From: Streptomyces longispororuber
GTDB lineage: Bacteria; Actinomycetota; Actinomycetes; Streptomycetales; Streptomycetaceae
Assembly (NCBI RefSeq): GCF_024448165.1
Contig: NZ_JAMOLN010000022.1
Location: forward strand, 1 to 64,000
Length of the DNA stretch: 64,000 nucleotides
Direction of reading: 5' to 3'
This document shows positions 42,814 through 52,285 of the stretch, piece after piece. The stretch's first letter is position 1. Each line of letters opens with the position of its first letter. Position numbers and translations under genes: made by a program. The notes under the pieces are model-generated. The model worked only from the letters and a program-made list of their open reading frames with translations, had not been told where the DNA came from and ran no database searches.

Positions 42814-43464
42814 TCAGGTGCACCACCACAGGAACCGCTCGCACGTCTCCGAGGGGGACGGCTGGGCGGTGGGCTTCGTGGCCGTCGGACGCGGCGCGGC
42901 GGTGGTCGGGCGCGCCGTGGTCGGCGAGTCGGGCGGTGAACTGGCCGCGGCCGAGGTGGAGTTGACCGGAGTGTCCCGCTGCTCGGTGCCGGGCGACGTC
43001 GACGGCGCCTCGCGGGTCGGGCTCGGGGACGCCGACGGCGACGCGGACACGGCGGAGGACGAGGGCGGTGCGGTGGGCGCGGCGGGGTCCGGGTCGGCGG
43101 ACGCCGGGGACGCCTCCGCGGCGTCCGTGCCGACGTCGGACATGTCGGGGGCAGCCTGGCCCTCGGTGCCCCCGGAGGACTCCGTGGCGAGCTCGGCGAG
43201 GCCGAGGCCGCCCGCCGCGAGGACCAGACCCGCGGAGGCGAACAGGATGCGGCCGCGGCGCCGCCGGTGCGCGGCGCGGACGCGGCGCCGGCTGCGGCCG
43301 CGCGGCCGGAGCGGCTCCTCCCGCTCGGCCGTCTCGGTCTCTTCGGCCGACTCCTGCGCGGCGAGCGCCTCGGCGTAGGCGCGCACGGCGTCGGCGGGGG
43401 TGCCGCAGCCCGGGCAGGCGAGAGCGCCGTTGAGGTGTCTGCGGCACGGGTGGCAGTAGTCCAT
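42814..43464 (-). CDS. Zinc-ribbon membrane protein with Pro/Ser/Thr-rich exterior (SCO2400-like)
   Basis: A 216-residue protein of unusual design. An N-terminal zinc ribbon (CHPC near residues 4-7 and CPGC near 18-21, with His/Cys ligands) is followed by a very basic stretch (RPRGRSRRRVRAAHRRRRGR) and one transmembrane helix near residues 73-90. The remaining 120 residues are low-complexity Pro, Ser, Thr and Ala, ending in CERFLWWCT with two cysteines. The zinc ribbon would face the cytosol and the tail would span the wall. It resembles what I remember as the SCO2400 family. The function is unknown. Confidence 0.7.
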   Translation of the reverse strand: MDYCHPCRRHLNGALACPGCGTPADAVRAYAEALAAQESAEETETAEREEPLRPRGRSRRRVRAAHRRRRGRILFASAGLVLAAGGLGLAELATESSGGTEGQAAPDMSDVGTDAAEASPASADPDPAAPTAPPSSSAVSASPSASPSPTREAPSTSPGTEQRDTPVNSTSAAASSPPDSPTTARPTTAAPRPTATKPTAQPSPSETCERFLWWCT

Positions 43465-43607
43465 GACGTAGGGAGGCTAGGCGCCGGGTCGGTAACGGAA
43501 AAAGCCGGTGCTGTGAATCTTCTGTGCGGAAGAGCCCGTTCCGACCAGCGCTGTTCGGTGCAGACCCATTGACACTCCCCCAGGCCCGTCCTTACTGTCA
43601 CGCCAGC

Positions 43608-43635
43608 ATTTCGAACGTGTGACGAAATATCGAAC
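43608..43635 (+). promoter_or_regulatory. IclR-type operator before the dehydratase operon
   Basis: GAAATATCGAAC (43624-43635) is the reverse complement of GTTCGATATTTC found at 60655 and 62518. ATTTCGAAC (43608-43616) is a second half-element. It ends 19 bases before the TTG start at 43655, so it overlaps the promoter or leader. Confidence 0.6.
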
Positions 43636-43654
43636 AGCTCAGGGGGCAACTGCC

Positions 43655-44812
43655 TTGCGCATCACGGGAATCAGCACGCATGTGGTCGGGACTCCGTGGC
43701 GGAATCTGACCTACGTCCAGGTGCACACCGACGAGGGCATCACGGGCGTCGGCGAGACCCGGATGCTGGGCCACACCGACGCGCTCATCGGCTACTTGAA
43801 CGAGGCCAAGGCCAACCACATTCTCGGCTCCGATCCGTTCGCCGTCGAGGACCTGGTCAAGCGAATGAAGTACGGCGACTACGGCCGGGCCGGCGAGATC
43901 GTCATGTCCGGCATCGCCGTGATCGAGATGGCCTGCTGGGACATCAAGGGCAAGGCGCTGGGCGTCCCGGTCTGGCAGCTGCTCGGCGGCAAGGTCACCG
44001 ACAAGGTCAAGGCGTACGCCAACGGCTGGTACACCACGGAGCGGACGCCCGAGGCCTACCACAAGGCCGCGCGCGCGGTGATGGAGCGCGGGTACAAGGC
44101 GCTGAAGATCGACCCGTTCGGCACCGGGCACTTCGAGCTGGACCACGAGCAGTCGCTGTACGCGGTGTCGCTGATCGAGGCCGTGCGCGACGCCATCGGC
44201 CCCGACGCGGAGCTGATGCTGGAGATGCACGGGCGGTTCTCCCCCGCCACGGCGATCCGGCTGGCCCGTGACCTCGCGCCGTTCAAGCCCGCGTGGCTGG
44301 AGGAGCCGGTGCCGCCGGAGAACCTCAAGGCGCTGGAGAAGGTCGCCGCGAAGGTCGACATGCCGGTCGCGACCGGTGAGCGGATCCACGACCGGATCGA
44401 GTTCCGGGAGCTCTTCGAGAGCCAGGCCGTGGACATCATCCAGCCCGACGTCGGCCACATCGGCGGCATCTGGGAGACCCGGAAGCTGGCGGCGACGGCC
44501 GAGACGCACTACATGCTGGTCGCCCCGCACAACGTGGGCGGGCCCGTGCTCACCGCCGCCTCGCTCCAGGTCGGCTTCACCTCGCCGAACTTCAAGATCC
44601 TGGAGCACTTCAACGACTTCGCCGACGCCGACATCAAGAAGGTCGTCAAGGGCGCGCCGCAGGTCGTGGACGGCTACTTCGAGCTGTCGCACGAGCCCGG
44701 CCTCGGCGTCGAGCTCGACGTCGACGCCGCCGCCGAGTTCCCGCAGCAGCAGGCCCGCTTCGACCTGTGGGCCGAGGGCTGGGAGAAGCGCGACCCCAAG
44801 GCGGGCAAGTGA
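43655..44812 (+). CDS. Acid-sugar dehydratase, mandelate racemase/enolase superfamily (galactonate dehydratase-like)
   Basis: A 385-residue enolase-superfamily enzyme that should dehydrate an aldonate to a 2-keto-3-deoxy acid with Mg2+. Superfamily elements are ALKIDPFG (Lys region), LEMHGRFS (metal Glu and His base), WLEEPVPPEN (metal Glu), ATGERIHDR (metal Glu), QPDVGHIGGI, and APHNVGGPV (His). These are closest to galactonate-type dehydratases. The TTG start at 43655 follows AGGGGGC and gives the family N-terminus; GTG 43619 would lie in the operator. Its stop overlaps the next gene as GTGA. The exact sugar is not shown; L-arabonate or D-galactonate are candidates from context. Confidence 0.87.
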   Translation: MRITGISTHVVGTPWRNLTYVQVHTDEGITGVGETRMLGHTDALIGYLNEAKANHILGSDPFAVEDLVKRMKYGDYGRAGEIVMSGIAVIEMACWDIKGKALGVPVWQLLGGKVTDKVKAYANGWYTTERTPEAYHKAARAVMERGYKALKIDPFGTGHFELDHEQSLYAVSLIEAVRDAIGPDAELMLEMHGRFSPATAIRLARDLAPFKPAWLEEPVPPENLKALEKVAAKVDMPVATGERIHDRIEFRELFESQAVDIIQPDVGHIGGIWETRKLAATAETHYMLVAPHNVGGPVLTAASLQVGFTSPNFKILEHFNDFADADIKKVVKGAPQVVDGYFELSHEPGLGVELDVDAAAEFPQQQARFDLWAEGWEKRDPKAGK

Positions 44813-45813
44813 GCTCCGCGGTCGTCGTCGACGCCCCCGGGCAGCACCGGCTCGTCGCGCACGAGCCGGCCGCGCCGGGGCCCGGCGAGGCCCGGGTGCG
44901 GGTGCACGCCGTGGGCATCTGCGGCAGCGACCGCGAGGTGTACCAGGGCAACCGCCCCGAGGGCTACGTGCGCTACCCGCTGACCCCCGGGCACGAGTGG
45001 TCCGGTGTGGTGGACGCGGTGGGCGACGGGGTCCCGGCGTCGCTGGCCGGCCGGAAGGTCGTCGGCGAGGGGTTTCGCAACTGCCAGGTGTGCGACCGCT
45101 GCCACGCCGGTGAGACGACGCTGTGCACCGCCGGGTACGAGGAGACGGGCTTCACGCAGCCGGGGGCGATGGCGACGACGCTGGTGCTGCCCGCGCGCCT
45201 GCTGCACGTCCTGCCGGACGACGCAGACCTGTCGGCCGCGGCGCTGCTCGAACCCGCCGCGTGCATCGCCGCCGCCGCGCTCAAGGCGGAGGCGCGGCCC
45301 GGGGACCGGGTGGCCGTCGTCGGGACCGGGACGCTCGGCATGTTCGCCGTGCAGTTCCTCGCGGCGGGCTCACCCGCCGAGCTGCTCGTCGTCGGCTCGC
45401 GGGACGAACGGGCCGCGCTGTCGCGGCAGTTCGGGGCGACCGACTTCAAGCTGCGCGGGGACGAGCTGCCGGACGACTTCGACGTGGTCATCGAGACCGC
45501 CGGGTCCGCCTCCGCCGCGCGCACCGCGGCGTCGCTGCTGCGGCGGGGCGGGCGCCTGGTGCTCACCGGGATCCCGGCGGCCGGGGCGGACGGGCTCGAC
45601 CCGACCGATCTCGTGGTGCGGCAGCTGGAGGTGCGGACCGTCTTCGGGGCCGCGCCGGACGCGTGGGCGCACGCGGTGCGGGTGTTCGGGGCGGGGCTGC
45701 TCGATCCGGCGCCGCTGGTGACGCACGAGGTGCCGCTGGAGCGGTTCGCCGAGGCCATCGAGCTGGTGGGGGCCGGGGATCCGAAGGTGGGGAAGGTGTT
45801 GTTGCGCCCTTAG
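44809..45813 (+). CDS. Zinc-dependent medium-chain sugar/polyol dehydrogenase
   Basis: A 334-residue NAD(P)-dependent dehydrogenase. Catalytic zinc ligands are in GICGSDREVY and GHEWSG, the structural zinc lobe is CQVCDRCHAGETTLC, and the cofactor loop is VVGTGTLGMFAVQF. The GTG start overlaps the dehydratase stop (GTGA), so the two are made together. In an oxidative sugar pathway it would turn an aldose into its lactone before lactonase and dehydratase. This is inference from context. Confidence 0.88.
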   Translation: MSSAVVVDAPGQHRLVAHEPAAPGPGEARVRVHAVGICGSDREVYQGNRPEGYVRYPLTPGHEWSGVVDAVGDGVPASLAGRKVVGEGFRNCQVCDRCHAGETTLCTAGYEETGFTQPGAMATTLVLPARLLHVLPDDADLSAAALLEPAACIAAAALKAEARPGDRVAVVGTGTLGMFAVQFLAAGSPAELLVVGSRDERAALSRQFGATDFKLRGDELPDDFDVVIETAGSASAARTAASLLRRGGRLVLTGIPAAGADGLDPTDLVVRQLEVRTVFGAAPDAWAHAVRVFGAGLLDPAPLVTHEVPLERFAEAIELVGAGDPKVGKVLLRP

Positions 45814-45869
45814 TCCTCGCGGGGATTGTGCCCGCTCACGGGGTTCGCGACCGGCAGGATCCGAACCCC

Positions 45870-45885
45870 GTTCGACATGTCGAAC
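45870..45885 (+). promoter_or_regulatory. Perfect IclR-type operator before the TIM-barrel gene
   Basis: GTTCGACATGTCGAAC is a perfect 16-bp palindrome 33 bases before GTG 45919. It matches the GTTCGATATTTC half-sites at 43624, 60655 and 62518. Confidence 0.65.
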
Positions 45886-45918
45886 ATAGTGGAACGTCAC
45901 TTGAACGTAAGGACCAGC

Positions 45919-46875
45919 GTGACCGACTCACCCCGCCAGCCCGGCGAACCCGCCCTCTCCGCCCTCGGCCTGAGCGCCCCGGCGCCGGACCCGGCGGACG
46001 CCTCCCCGCACACCTTCCCCGACGGCGGCACGTGGCGCGTCGAGATCCCGTCCGTGGAAGGCCCCGAGGCCGTCGGCGTCGTCCTCAAGGAGGCCTCGCG
46101 CCTCGACGTCCCGATCCACCGCATCAGCCAGGGCAGTGGCGTCTGGATGCTGCGGGACACCGAGATCGTCGAGATGGTCGAGGCGACCGCCGAGCGCGAC
46201 ATCGAACTGTGCCTGTTCACCGGCCCGCGCGGCACCTGGGACACCGGCGCCTCCGTGCGCACGGACTCGCGCGGCGCCGGCCTGCGGGCCCGTGGGCACG
46301 ACGCCGTCGCCGGCTGCGTCGAGGACGCCGTCCGGGCCGTGGAGCTGGGCGTGAAGTGCCTGCTCGTGGCCGACGAGGGCGTGCTGTGGGCGCTGCACCG
46401 GGCGCGCACCCAGGGGATCATCCCCGCCGACACCACCCTCAAGGTGTCCGCGCTCATCGGGCCCGTGAACCCGGCCTCGTACGCCGTGTACGAGCAACTG
46501 GGCGCGGACTCGCTGAACGTGCCCAGCGACCTGACGCTCGCCCATCTCACCGAGATCCGCCGGGTGTCGGCCGCCCCGATGGACATGTACGTCGAGGCTC
46601 CGGACGACCTGGGTGGTTATGTCCGGATGTACGAGATCGCCGAACTGGTGCGGCGCGGCGCCCCGTTGTACCTGAAGTTCGGGCTGGCGAAGGCGCCCGC
46701 CATCTATCCGTACGGCGCCCATCTGCGGGACGTCACCCTCGACACCGCGCGCGAGCGGGTGCGCAGGGGGCGGCTCGCGCTGGATCTGCTGGCACGGCAC
46801 GGAGCCGGTGACGGAATGTCGCCGCTCGGCTCCCGGCTGCCCGGCGATCTCAAGCGCTTCAACACGGCCCAATAA
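45919..46875 (+). CDS. TIM-barrel protein of unknown function (U32-peptidase-like fold)
   Basis: A 318-residue cytosolic protein. It has repeating beta-alpha units such as [23 protein letters not shown], [30 protein letters not shown] and [25 protein letters not shown], which recall U32-type or dihydrodipicolinate-like barrels. The U32 catalytic signature is absent. [19 protein letters not shown] is a conserved-looking C-terminal motif. The GTG start at 45919 follows AAGGAC. It sits between the dehydratase operon and the sugar ABC transporter and has its own perfect operator. An aldolase or isomerase role in the same sugar pathway is a guess from position. Confidence 0.7.
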   Translation: MTDSPRQPGEPALSALGLSAPAPDPADASPHTFPDGGTWRVEIPSVEGPEAVGVVLKEASRLDVPIHRISQGSGVWMLRDTEIVEMVEATAERDIELCLFTGPRGTWDTGASVRTDSRGAGLRARGHDAVAGCVEDAVRAVELGVKCLLVADEGVLWALHRARTQGIIPADTTLKVSALIGPVNPASYAVYEQLGADSLNVPSDLTLAHLTEIRRVSAAPMDMYVEAPDDLGGYVRMYEIAELVRRGAPLYLKFGLAKAPAIYPYGAHLRDVTLDTARERVRRGRLALDLLARHGAGDGMSPLGSRLPGDLKRFNTAQ

Positions 46876-47015
46876 CGTTCCGGAAACACAACTTCCCAGA
46901 TTCAGACAAGGCCGCGCAGAATCCGACGCACCTCCTCTCGGTCAACCACCGCTCCTCGTCAGCGACTTCGCACTTCCCGACCGAGCTCTGCACTCTCACA
47001 TCAAGGATGATGACC

Positions 47016-48131
47016 ATGCGAAACCGCCGAGCCGCTCTCGGAGCGATAGCCGCCACCGCCTCCCTCGCGCTGACCCTGACCGCCTGCGGCCAGGACAGCG
47101 AGGGCGGCAAGGACGAGGGCAAGAAGAGCGCCGAGGGCTCCACCGTCGGCATCGCGATGCCGACGAAGTCCTCCGAGCGCTGGATCGCGGACGGCAACAA
47201 CGTTGTCAAGTCCCTGAAGGCGAAGGGCTACAAGACCAAGCTGGTGTTCGGTGAGGACGACCCCGACCAGCAGGTCTCCCAGATCGAGAACATGATCACG
47301 CAGGGCGTCTCCGCGCTGATCGTCGCCGCGATCGACAACAAGTCGCTCAGCTCCGTGCTCCAGCAGGCCGCCGACGCCGACATCCCGGTCATCGCGTACG
47401 ACCGGCTCATCCTCGACTCGAAGAACGTCAGCTACTACGCGACGTTCGACAACGAGAAGGTCGGCGAGCTCCAGGCCGGTTCGCTGGTCACCAAGCTCGG
47501 CCTCGACCAGGGCAAGAAGGGCCCGTTCAACGTCGAGCTGTTCGCCGGCTCCAACGACGACAACAACACCAAGTACTTCTTCAACGGCGCGATGAAGACG
47601 CTGCAGCCGTACATCGACAAGAAGCAGGTCGTCGTCAAGTCCGGCCAGACCAAGCTCAACCAGGTCACCACGCTGCGCTGGGACGGTGCCACCGCCCAGA
47701 AGCGCATGGACGACATCCTGACCTCGACGTACAAGGGCAGCAACCGCGTGGACGCGGTGCTCTCCCCGTACGACGGCATCTCGATCGGCATCCTCTCCGC
47801 CCTGAAGTCGGACGGCTACGGCTCCAAGTCCAAGCCGCTGCCGGCCGTCTCCGGCCAGGACGCCGAGGTCGCCTCGGTGAAGTCGATCATCGCGGACGAG
47901 CAGTACTCGACCGTCTACAAGGACACCCGCGAGCTGGCCAAGGTCGCGGTGACCATGGTCGACGACGTGCTGCACGACAAGAAGCCCGAGGTCAACGACA
48001 CCAAGACGTACGACAACGGCGCCAAGGTCATCCCCTCGTACCTGCTCAAGCCCGTCCTGGTCACCAAGGACAACTACGAGAAGGAGCTCATCGACGGCGG
48101 CTACTACACCAAGGCCGACCTGGGCCAGTAA
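47016..48131 (+). CDS. chvE: Sugar-binding lipoprotein, ChvE/xylose type
   Basis: A 371-residue periplasmic-type receptor. The signal peptide ends in the lipobox LTAC (Cys27-like), so it is anchored outside the membrane. The mature part matches ChvE/Xyl[44 protein letters not shown] and [17 protein letters not shown] 47016 is chosen by spacing from AAGG; two ATG codons just upstream are also in frame. It heads an operon with gguA-like ATPase and gguB-like permease genes. The likely ligand is a pentose or hexose such as arabinose, xylose or galactose. Confidence 0.9.
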   Translation: MRNRRAALGAIAATASLALTLTACGQDSEGGKDEGKKSAEGSTVGIAMPTKSSERWIADGNNVVKSLKAKGYKTKLVFGEDDPDQQVSQIENMITQGVSALIVAAIDNKSLSSVLQQAADADIPVIAYDRLILDSKNVSYYATFDNEKVGELQAGSLVTKLGLDQGKKGPFNVELFAGSNDDNNTKYFFNGAMKTLQPYIDKKQVVVKSGQTKLNQVTTLRWDGATAQKRMDDILTSTYKGSNRVDAVLSPYDGISIGILSALKSDGYGSKSKPLPAVSGQDAEVASVKSIIADEQYSTVYKDTRELAKVAVTMVDDVLHDKKPEVNDTKTYDNGAKVIPSYLLKPVLVTKDNYEKELIDGGYYTKADLGQ

Positions 48132-48167
48132 GTAACCCCGTCCGACCACTAGTTGAAGGGCACGACC

Positions 48168-49730
48168 ATGGCGGGACCCGTCCTGGAAATGCGCTCGATC
48201 GTCAAGACCTTTCCCGGTGTCAAAGCGCTCTCGGACGTCACGCTGACAGTACGTCAGGGCGAGGTCCACGCCATCTGCGGTGAGAACGGCGCCGGGAAGT
48301 CCACCTTGATGAAGGTGCTCTCCGGCGTCCATCCGCACGGCACGTACGAGGGGGACATCCTCTTCGAGGGGAACCCCTGCGAGTTCAAGGACATCAACGC
48401 GTCCGAGAAGCGCGGCATCGTGATCATCCACCAGGAGCTGGCCCTCGTGCCGTTCCTGTCGATCGCCGAGAACATGTTCCTCGGCAACGAGCACGCCACG
48501 CGCGGGATGATCGACTGGCGCGAGACCCTGCGGCACGCCACCCGGCAGCTCCGCCGGGTCGGCCTGTCCGAGAACCCCAACACCCGGATCGCCGACATCG
48601 GCGTCGGCAAGCAGCAGCTCGTGGAGATCGCCAAGGCGCTCGCCAAGGACGTGAAGCTGCTGATCCTGGACGAGCCGACCGCGTCGCTGAACGACGAGGA
48701 CTCCGGCAAACTCCTGGACCTGATCCTGGAGTTGAAGGAACAGGGCATCACCTCGATCATCATCTCGCACAAGCTGAACGAGATCCGTCGCGTCGCCGAC
48801 TCGGTGACGATCCTGCGCGACGGCCGCACCATCGAGACCCTCGACGTGCACGCCGAGGAGACCAGCGAGGACCGGATCATCTCCGGGATGGTCGGCCGCG
48901 ACCTGGAGCACCGCTTCCCCGAGCGGACCCCGCACCACGCCGAGGAGGGCGCGGCGCCGGCCCTGGAGATCCGCAACTGGACCGTGCACCACCCCATCGA
49001 CCGGGAGCGCAAGGTCGTCGATGACGTGTCGGTCCAGGTCCGCCGCGGCGAGATCGTCGGCATCGCCGGCCTGATGGGCGCCGGCCGCACCGAGCTCGCG
49101 ATGAGCGTCTTCGGGCGGACCTACGGCCGGTACGCGGGCGGCACCGTCCTCAAGGACGGCACGGAGATCCGCACCAAGTCGGTCGCGGAGGCCGTCGCGC
49201 ACGGCATCGCCTACGCGACGGAGGACCGCAAGCACTACGGCCTCAACCTCATCGACACCATCAACCGCAACATCTCCCTGGCGGCGCTCGGCAAGGTCTC
49301 CAAGCGGGGCGTGGTCGACGAGCACGGCGAGCGGCAGGTCGCCGAGGAGTACCGCAAGTCGATGAACATCAAGGCCCCGACGGTCTTCGAACCGGCGGGC
49401 AAGCTGTCGGGCGGCAACCAGCAGAAGGTCGTCCTCAGCAAGTGGATCTTCGCGGGCCCGGACGTGCTCATCCTCGACGAGCCGACCCGCGGGATCGACG
49501 TCGGCGCCAAGTACGAGATCTACACGGTCATCGACAAGCTCGCGGCCGAGGGCAAGGCGGTGGTGTTCATCTCCTCCGAGCTGCCCGAACTGCTCGGCAT
49601 GTGCGACCGCATCTACACGATGAGCGCGGGACGGCTGACCGGTGAGGTCGCCCGCGCGGAGGCGACGCAGGAGTCCCTGATGCGCCTGATGACCAAGGAC
49701 AAGAACGGGACAGAAGAGGTAACGCGATGA
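48168..49730 (+). CDS. gguA: Sugar ABC transporter ATPase with two nucleotide-binding domains (GguA/MmsA type)
   Basis: A 520-residue cytosolic ATPase. The first domain has Walker [15 protein letters not shown] and Walker [14 protein letters not shown]. Its signature position reads [15 protein letters not shown] rather than LSGGQ. The second domain has a degenerate Walker A ([14 protein letters not shown]) but an intact LSGGNQQKV and [14 protein letters not shown]. This is the normal carbohydrate-uptake-type 2 pattern. ATG 48168 follows GAAGGG. The stop overlaps the permease start as ATGA. Confidence 0.94.
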   Translation: MAGPVLEMRSIVKTFPGVKALSDVTLTVRQGEVHAICGENGAGKSTLMKVLSGVHPHGTYEGDILFEGNPCEFKDINASEKRGIVIIHQELALVPFLSIAENMFLGNEHATRGMIDWRETLRHATRQLRRVGLSENPNTRIADIGVGKQQLVEIAKALAKDVKLLILDEPTASLNDEDSGKLLDLILELKEQGITSIIISHKLNEIRRVADSVTILRDGRTIETLDVHAEETSEDRIISGMVGRDLEHRFPERTPHHAEEGAAPALEIRNWTVHHPIDRERKVVDDVSVQVRRGEIVGIAGLMGAGRTELAMSVFGRTYGRYAGGTVLKDGTEIRTKSVAEAVAHGIAYATEDRKHYGLNLIDTINRNISLAALGKVSKRGVVDEHGERQVAEEYRKSMNIKAPTVFEPAGKLSGGNQQKVVLSKWIFAGPDVLILDEPTRGIDVGAKYEIYTVIDKLAAEGKAVVFISSELPELLGMCDRIYTMSAGRLTGEVARAEATQESLMRLMTKDKNGTEEVTR

Positions 49731-50974
49731 GCACGGACGTGATGGACAAGTCCCCGGCGCCCGCGCCGCCGGGCAAGGGCGGCGGCGCCGGCGCCGGGGG
49801 CGGGCTGCTGCACCTCGTGCTCGACGGAATGCGCCGCAACATGCGCCAGTACGGCATGCTGCTCGCGCTCGGCCTGCTCGTGATCGTCTTCGCCATCTGG
49901 ACGAACGGCGACCTGATCCTGCCGCGCAACGTCTCCAACCTGGTGCTGCAGAACAGCTACATCCTGATCCTCGCGATCGGCATGATGCTGGTCATCATCG
50001 CCGGCCACATCGACCTGTCGGTCGGCTCGCTGACCGCCTTCGTCGGCTCGACGGCCGCCGTCCTCATGGTCAGTCACGACGTGGCCTGGCCCGTCGCGGC
50101 CGTCATCTGCCTCGCGATGGGCGCCGCCGCCGGTTCCATCCAGGGCTGGCTGATCGCATACGGAGGCATACCCTCCTTCATCGTGACGCTGGCCGGCATG
50201 CTGGTGTGGCGCGGTCTCACCGAGATCCTGCTGAAGGGGCAGACCCTCGGCCCGTTCCCGGAGGGCCTCGGCAAGCTCGGCAACGGCTTCCTGCCCGAGG
50301 TCGGCCCGAACACCAACTACCACAACCTGACGCTGCTGCTCGGTGTCGTGCTCGCCGCCGCCGTGGTGATCCAGGAGCTGCGCGACCGCCGTCGCCAGCA
50401 GGAGTTCGCGCTCGAACTGCCGCCGTTCAACCTGTTCGTGCTGAAGCTGATCGCGATCGTCGCCGCCATCGCCGTGGTGACGATGCTGCTCGCCAGCTAC
50501 AAGGGCGCCCCGATCGTCCTGCTCATCCTCGGTGTGCTGGTCGTCGGCTACGGCTATCTGATGCGCAACTCGATCTTCGGCCGGCACATCTACGCCATCG
50601 GCGGCAACCTCCCGGCGGCGAAGCTCTCCGGCGTGAAGGACAAGAAGGTCTCCTTCTACGTCTTCCTGAACATGGGCGTGCTCGCGGCCCTGGCCGGTCT
50701 GGTCGTCGCGGCCCGGCTCAACGCGGCCTCGCCGAAGGCGGGCCTCAACTTCGAACTGGAGGCCATCGCCGCGTCGTTCATCGGCGGCGCGTCCATGAGC
50801 GGCGGTGTGGGCACCGTCCTCGGCGCGATCATCGGCGGTCTCGTCCTCGGCGTGCTGAACAACGGCATGAACCTGCTGGGCGTCGGCTCCGACTGGCAGT
50901 CGGTGATCAAGGGGCTCGCGCTGCTCGCCGCGGTCGGCTTCGACGTGTGGAACAAGCGTCGCGTCGGTTCGTAA
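49727..50974 (+). CDS. gguB: Sugar ABC transporter permease (GguB/MmsB type)
   Basis: A 415-residue inner-membrane permease with about ten helices. Motifs are [21 protein letters not shown] near residues 85-105 and [22 protein letters not shown], and the conserved [22 protein letters not shown] near the C-terminus. It has an acidic/Gly-rich N-terminal head. It is coupled to the ATPase gene by ATGA. Together with the ChvE-like receptor it forms a CUT2 sugar importer. Confidence 0.94.
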   Translation: MSTDVMDKSPAPAPPGKGGGAGAGGGLLHLVLDGMRRNMRQYGMLLALGLLVIVFAIWTNGDLILPRNVSNLVLQNSYILILAIGMMLVIIAGHIDLSVGSLTAFVGSTAAVLMVSHDVAWPVAAVICLAMGAAAGSIQGWLIAYGGIPSFIVTLAGMLVWRGLTEILLKGQTLGPFPEGLGKLGNGFLPEVGPNTNYHNLTLLLGVVLAAAVVIQELRDRRRQQEFALELPPFNLFVLKLIAIVAAIAVVTMLLASYKGAPIVLLILGVLVVGYGYLMRNSIFGRHIYAIGGNLPAAKLSGVKDKKVSFYVFLNMGVLAALAGLVVAARLNAASPKAGLNFELEAIAASFIGGASMSGGVGTVLGAIIGGLVLGVLNNGMNLLGVGSDWQSVIKGLALLAAVGFDVWNKRRVGS

Positions 50975-51039
50975 CGGTTTCTCCGGAAAGTTCGCACGTC
51001 GCACGTCATCAGGCTCAACTCCCTCTCTAGGAGCGTCAG

Positions 51040-52191
51040 ATGGACACGTCCAGACGTACGGTGCTCGCGGCGGCAGCCGCGGGTGTCGCCGCCACCACCG
51101 TGATCAGCGGCACGGCACACGCCGCGTCGGGAAAGCAGCCCGTGAAGGAGCTCTTCGGCAAGCTCGCCGACGGCACGAAGATCTACCGCTGGTCCCTGCA
51201 GAACGGCGGGACCCGGCTGAAGGTCCTCTCGTACGGCGGCATCGTGCAGTCCCTGGAGCTCCCCGACCGCCACGGCCGGTACGCGAACGTCTCCCTCGGC
51301 TACGACAACATCGAGGCGTACGTCGCGGGCACCACGTTCTTCGGCGCCACCATCGGCCGGTACGGGAACCGCATCGCCAAGGGGCAGTTCACGCTCGACG
51401 GCACGAAGTACCAGCTCTCCGTGAACGACGGGGTGAACTCCCTGCACGGCGGCGCCAAGGGCTTCAACACCCGGGTGTGGGACGTGGAGGGCTTCACGTC
51501 CGGGTCCGACGTCGGCCTGCACCTGTACTACACGTCGGTCGACGGCGAGATGGGCTACCCGGGCACGCTCAGGGTGAAGGTCACCTTCACCCTGACCGCG
51601 CGCGGCGACTGGCGGATCGACTACGAGGCGACGACGGACAAGGCGACCGTCGTGAACCTCACCAACCACACCTACTACAACCTCGCGGGCGAGGGCAGCG
51701 GCTCCATCGAGGGCCACGAGCTGACGCTGGCCGCCTCCCGGTACACGCCCACCGACTCGGGGCTCATCCCGACCGGTGAGCTGGCGAAGGTCGCGGGCAC
51801 GCCGTTCGACTTCCGGCGCGGCAAGGAGATCGGCGACGACATCCGGGCCGCGCACCCGCAGCTGATCACCGCGAAGGGCTTCGACCACAACTGGGTGCTC
51901 GACAAGGGCAGCACGTCGTCGCCGGTGCACTTCGCGACCCTGCGCGACCCGGGTTCGGGCCGCACCCTGAAGATCGCCACCGATCAGCCAGGCGTGCAGT
52001 TCTACTCGGGCAACTTCCTCGACGGCACGCTCACCGGTCCTTCCGGGCGCACCTACCGGCAGGGCGACGGCCTGTGCCTGGAGACGCAGCACTTCCCGGA
52101 CTCGCCGAACCAGCCGTCGTTCCCGTCCACCGTGCTGCGGCCCGGTCAGACGTACCGCACGACGACGGTGCACTCGTTCAGCGCCTCCTGA
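51040..52191 (+). CDS. galM: Exported aldose 1-epimerase (Tat signal)
   Basis: A 383-residue mutarotase with an N-terminal twin-arginine signal, SRRTVLAAAAAGVAATTV, and a cleavage-like GTAHAAS. The catalytic pattern is NGVNSLHGG-like (DGVNSLHGG), NLTNHTYYNL (His) and GLCLETQHFPDSPN (Glu). It is a paralogue of the cytosolic GalM at 35248. The ATG follows an AGGAG site and lies 66 bases downstream of the permease. Extracellular mutarotation would supply the anomer preferred by the ChvE receptor. Confidence 0.92.
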   Translation: MDTSRRTVLAAAAAGVAATTVISGTAHAASGKQPVKELFGKLADGTKIYRWSLQNGGTRLKVLSYGGIVQSLELPDRHGRYANVSLGYDNIEAYVAGTTFFGATIGRYGNRIAKGQFTLDGTKYQLSVNDGVNSLHGGAKGFNTRVWDVEGFTSGSDVGLHLYYTSVDGEMGYPGTLRVKVTFTLTARGDWRIDYEATTDKATVVNLTNHTYYNLAGEGSGSIEGHELTLAASRYTPTDSGLIPTGELAKVAGTPFDFRRGKEIGDDIRAAHPQLITAKGFDHNWVLDKGSTSSPVHFATLRDPGSGRTLKIATDQPGVQFYSGNFLDGTLTGPSGRTYRQGDGLCLETQHFPDSPNQPSFPSTVLRPGQTYRTTTVHSFSAS

Positions 52192-52235
52192 GCGCCCCGT
52201 GAGCGCATCGTGAGCACCTGCCGTTGAACACCGCC

Positions 52236-52276
52236 CCGCCCGTATCCGTATGACACGCCACCACGGATACGGGCGG
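52236..52276 (+). promoter_or_regulatory. 14-bp inverted repeat overlapping the aminotransferase ribosome site
   Basis: CCGCCCGTATCCGT (52236-52249) pairs perfectly with ACGGATACGGGCGG (52263-52276) around a 13-base loop. The right arm ends inside the GGAGG (52275-52279) before ATG 52286. If transcribed from upstream, it could end transcription or hide the ribosome site; if DNA, it could be an operator. Confidence 0.6.
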
Positions 52277-52285
52277 AGGCAGTTG

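Noticed and set aside
47001..49325. 774-codon minus-strand frame over the ChvE and GguA genes
   Set aside because: Shadow of two well-defined ABC genes with overlapping operon signals.
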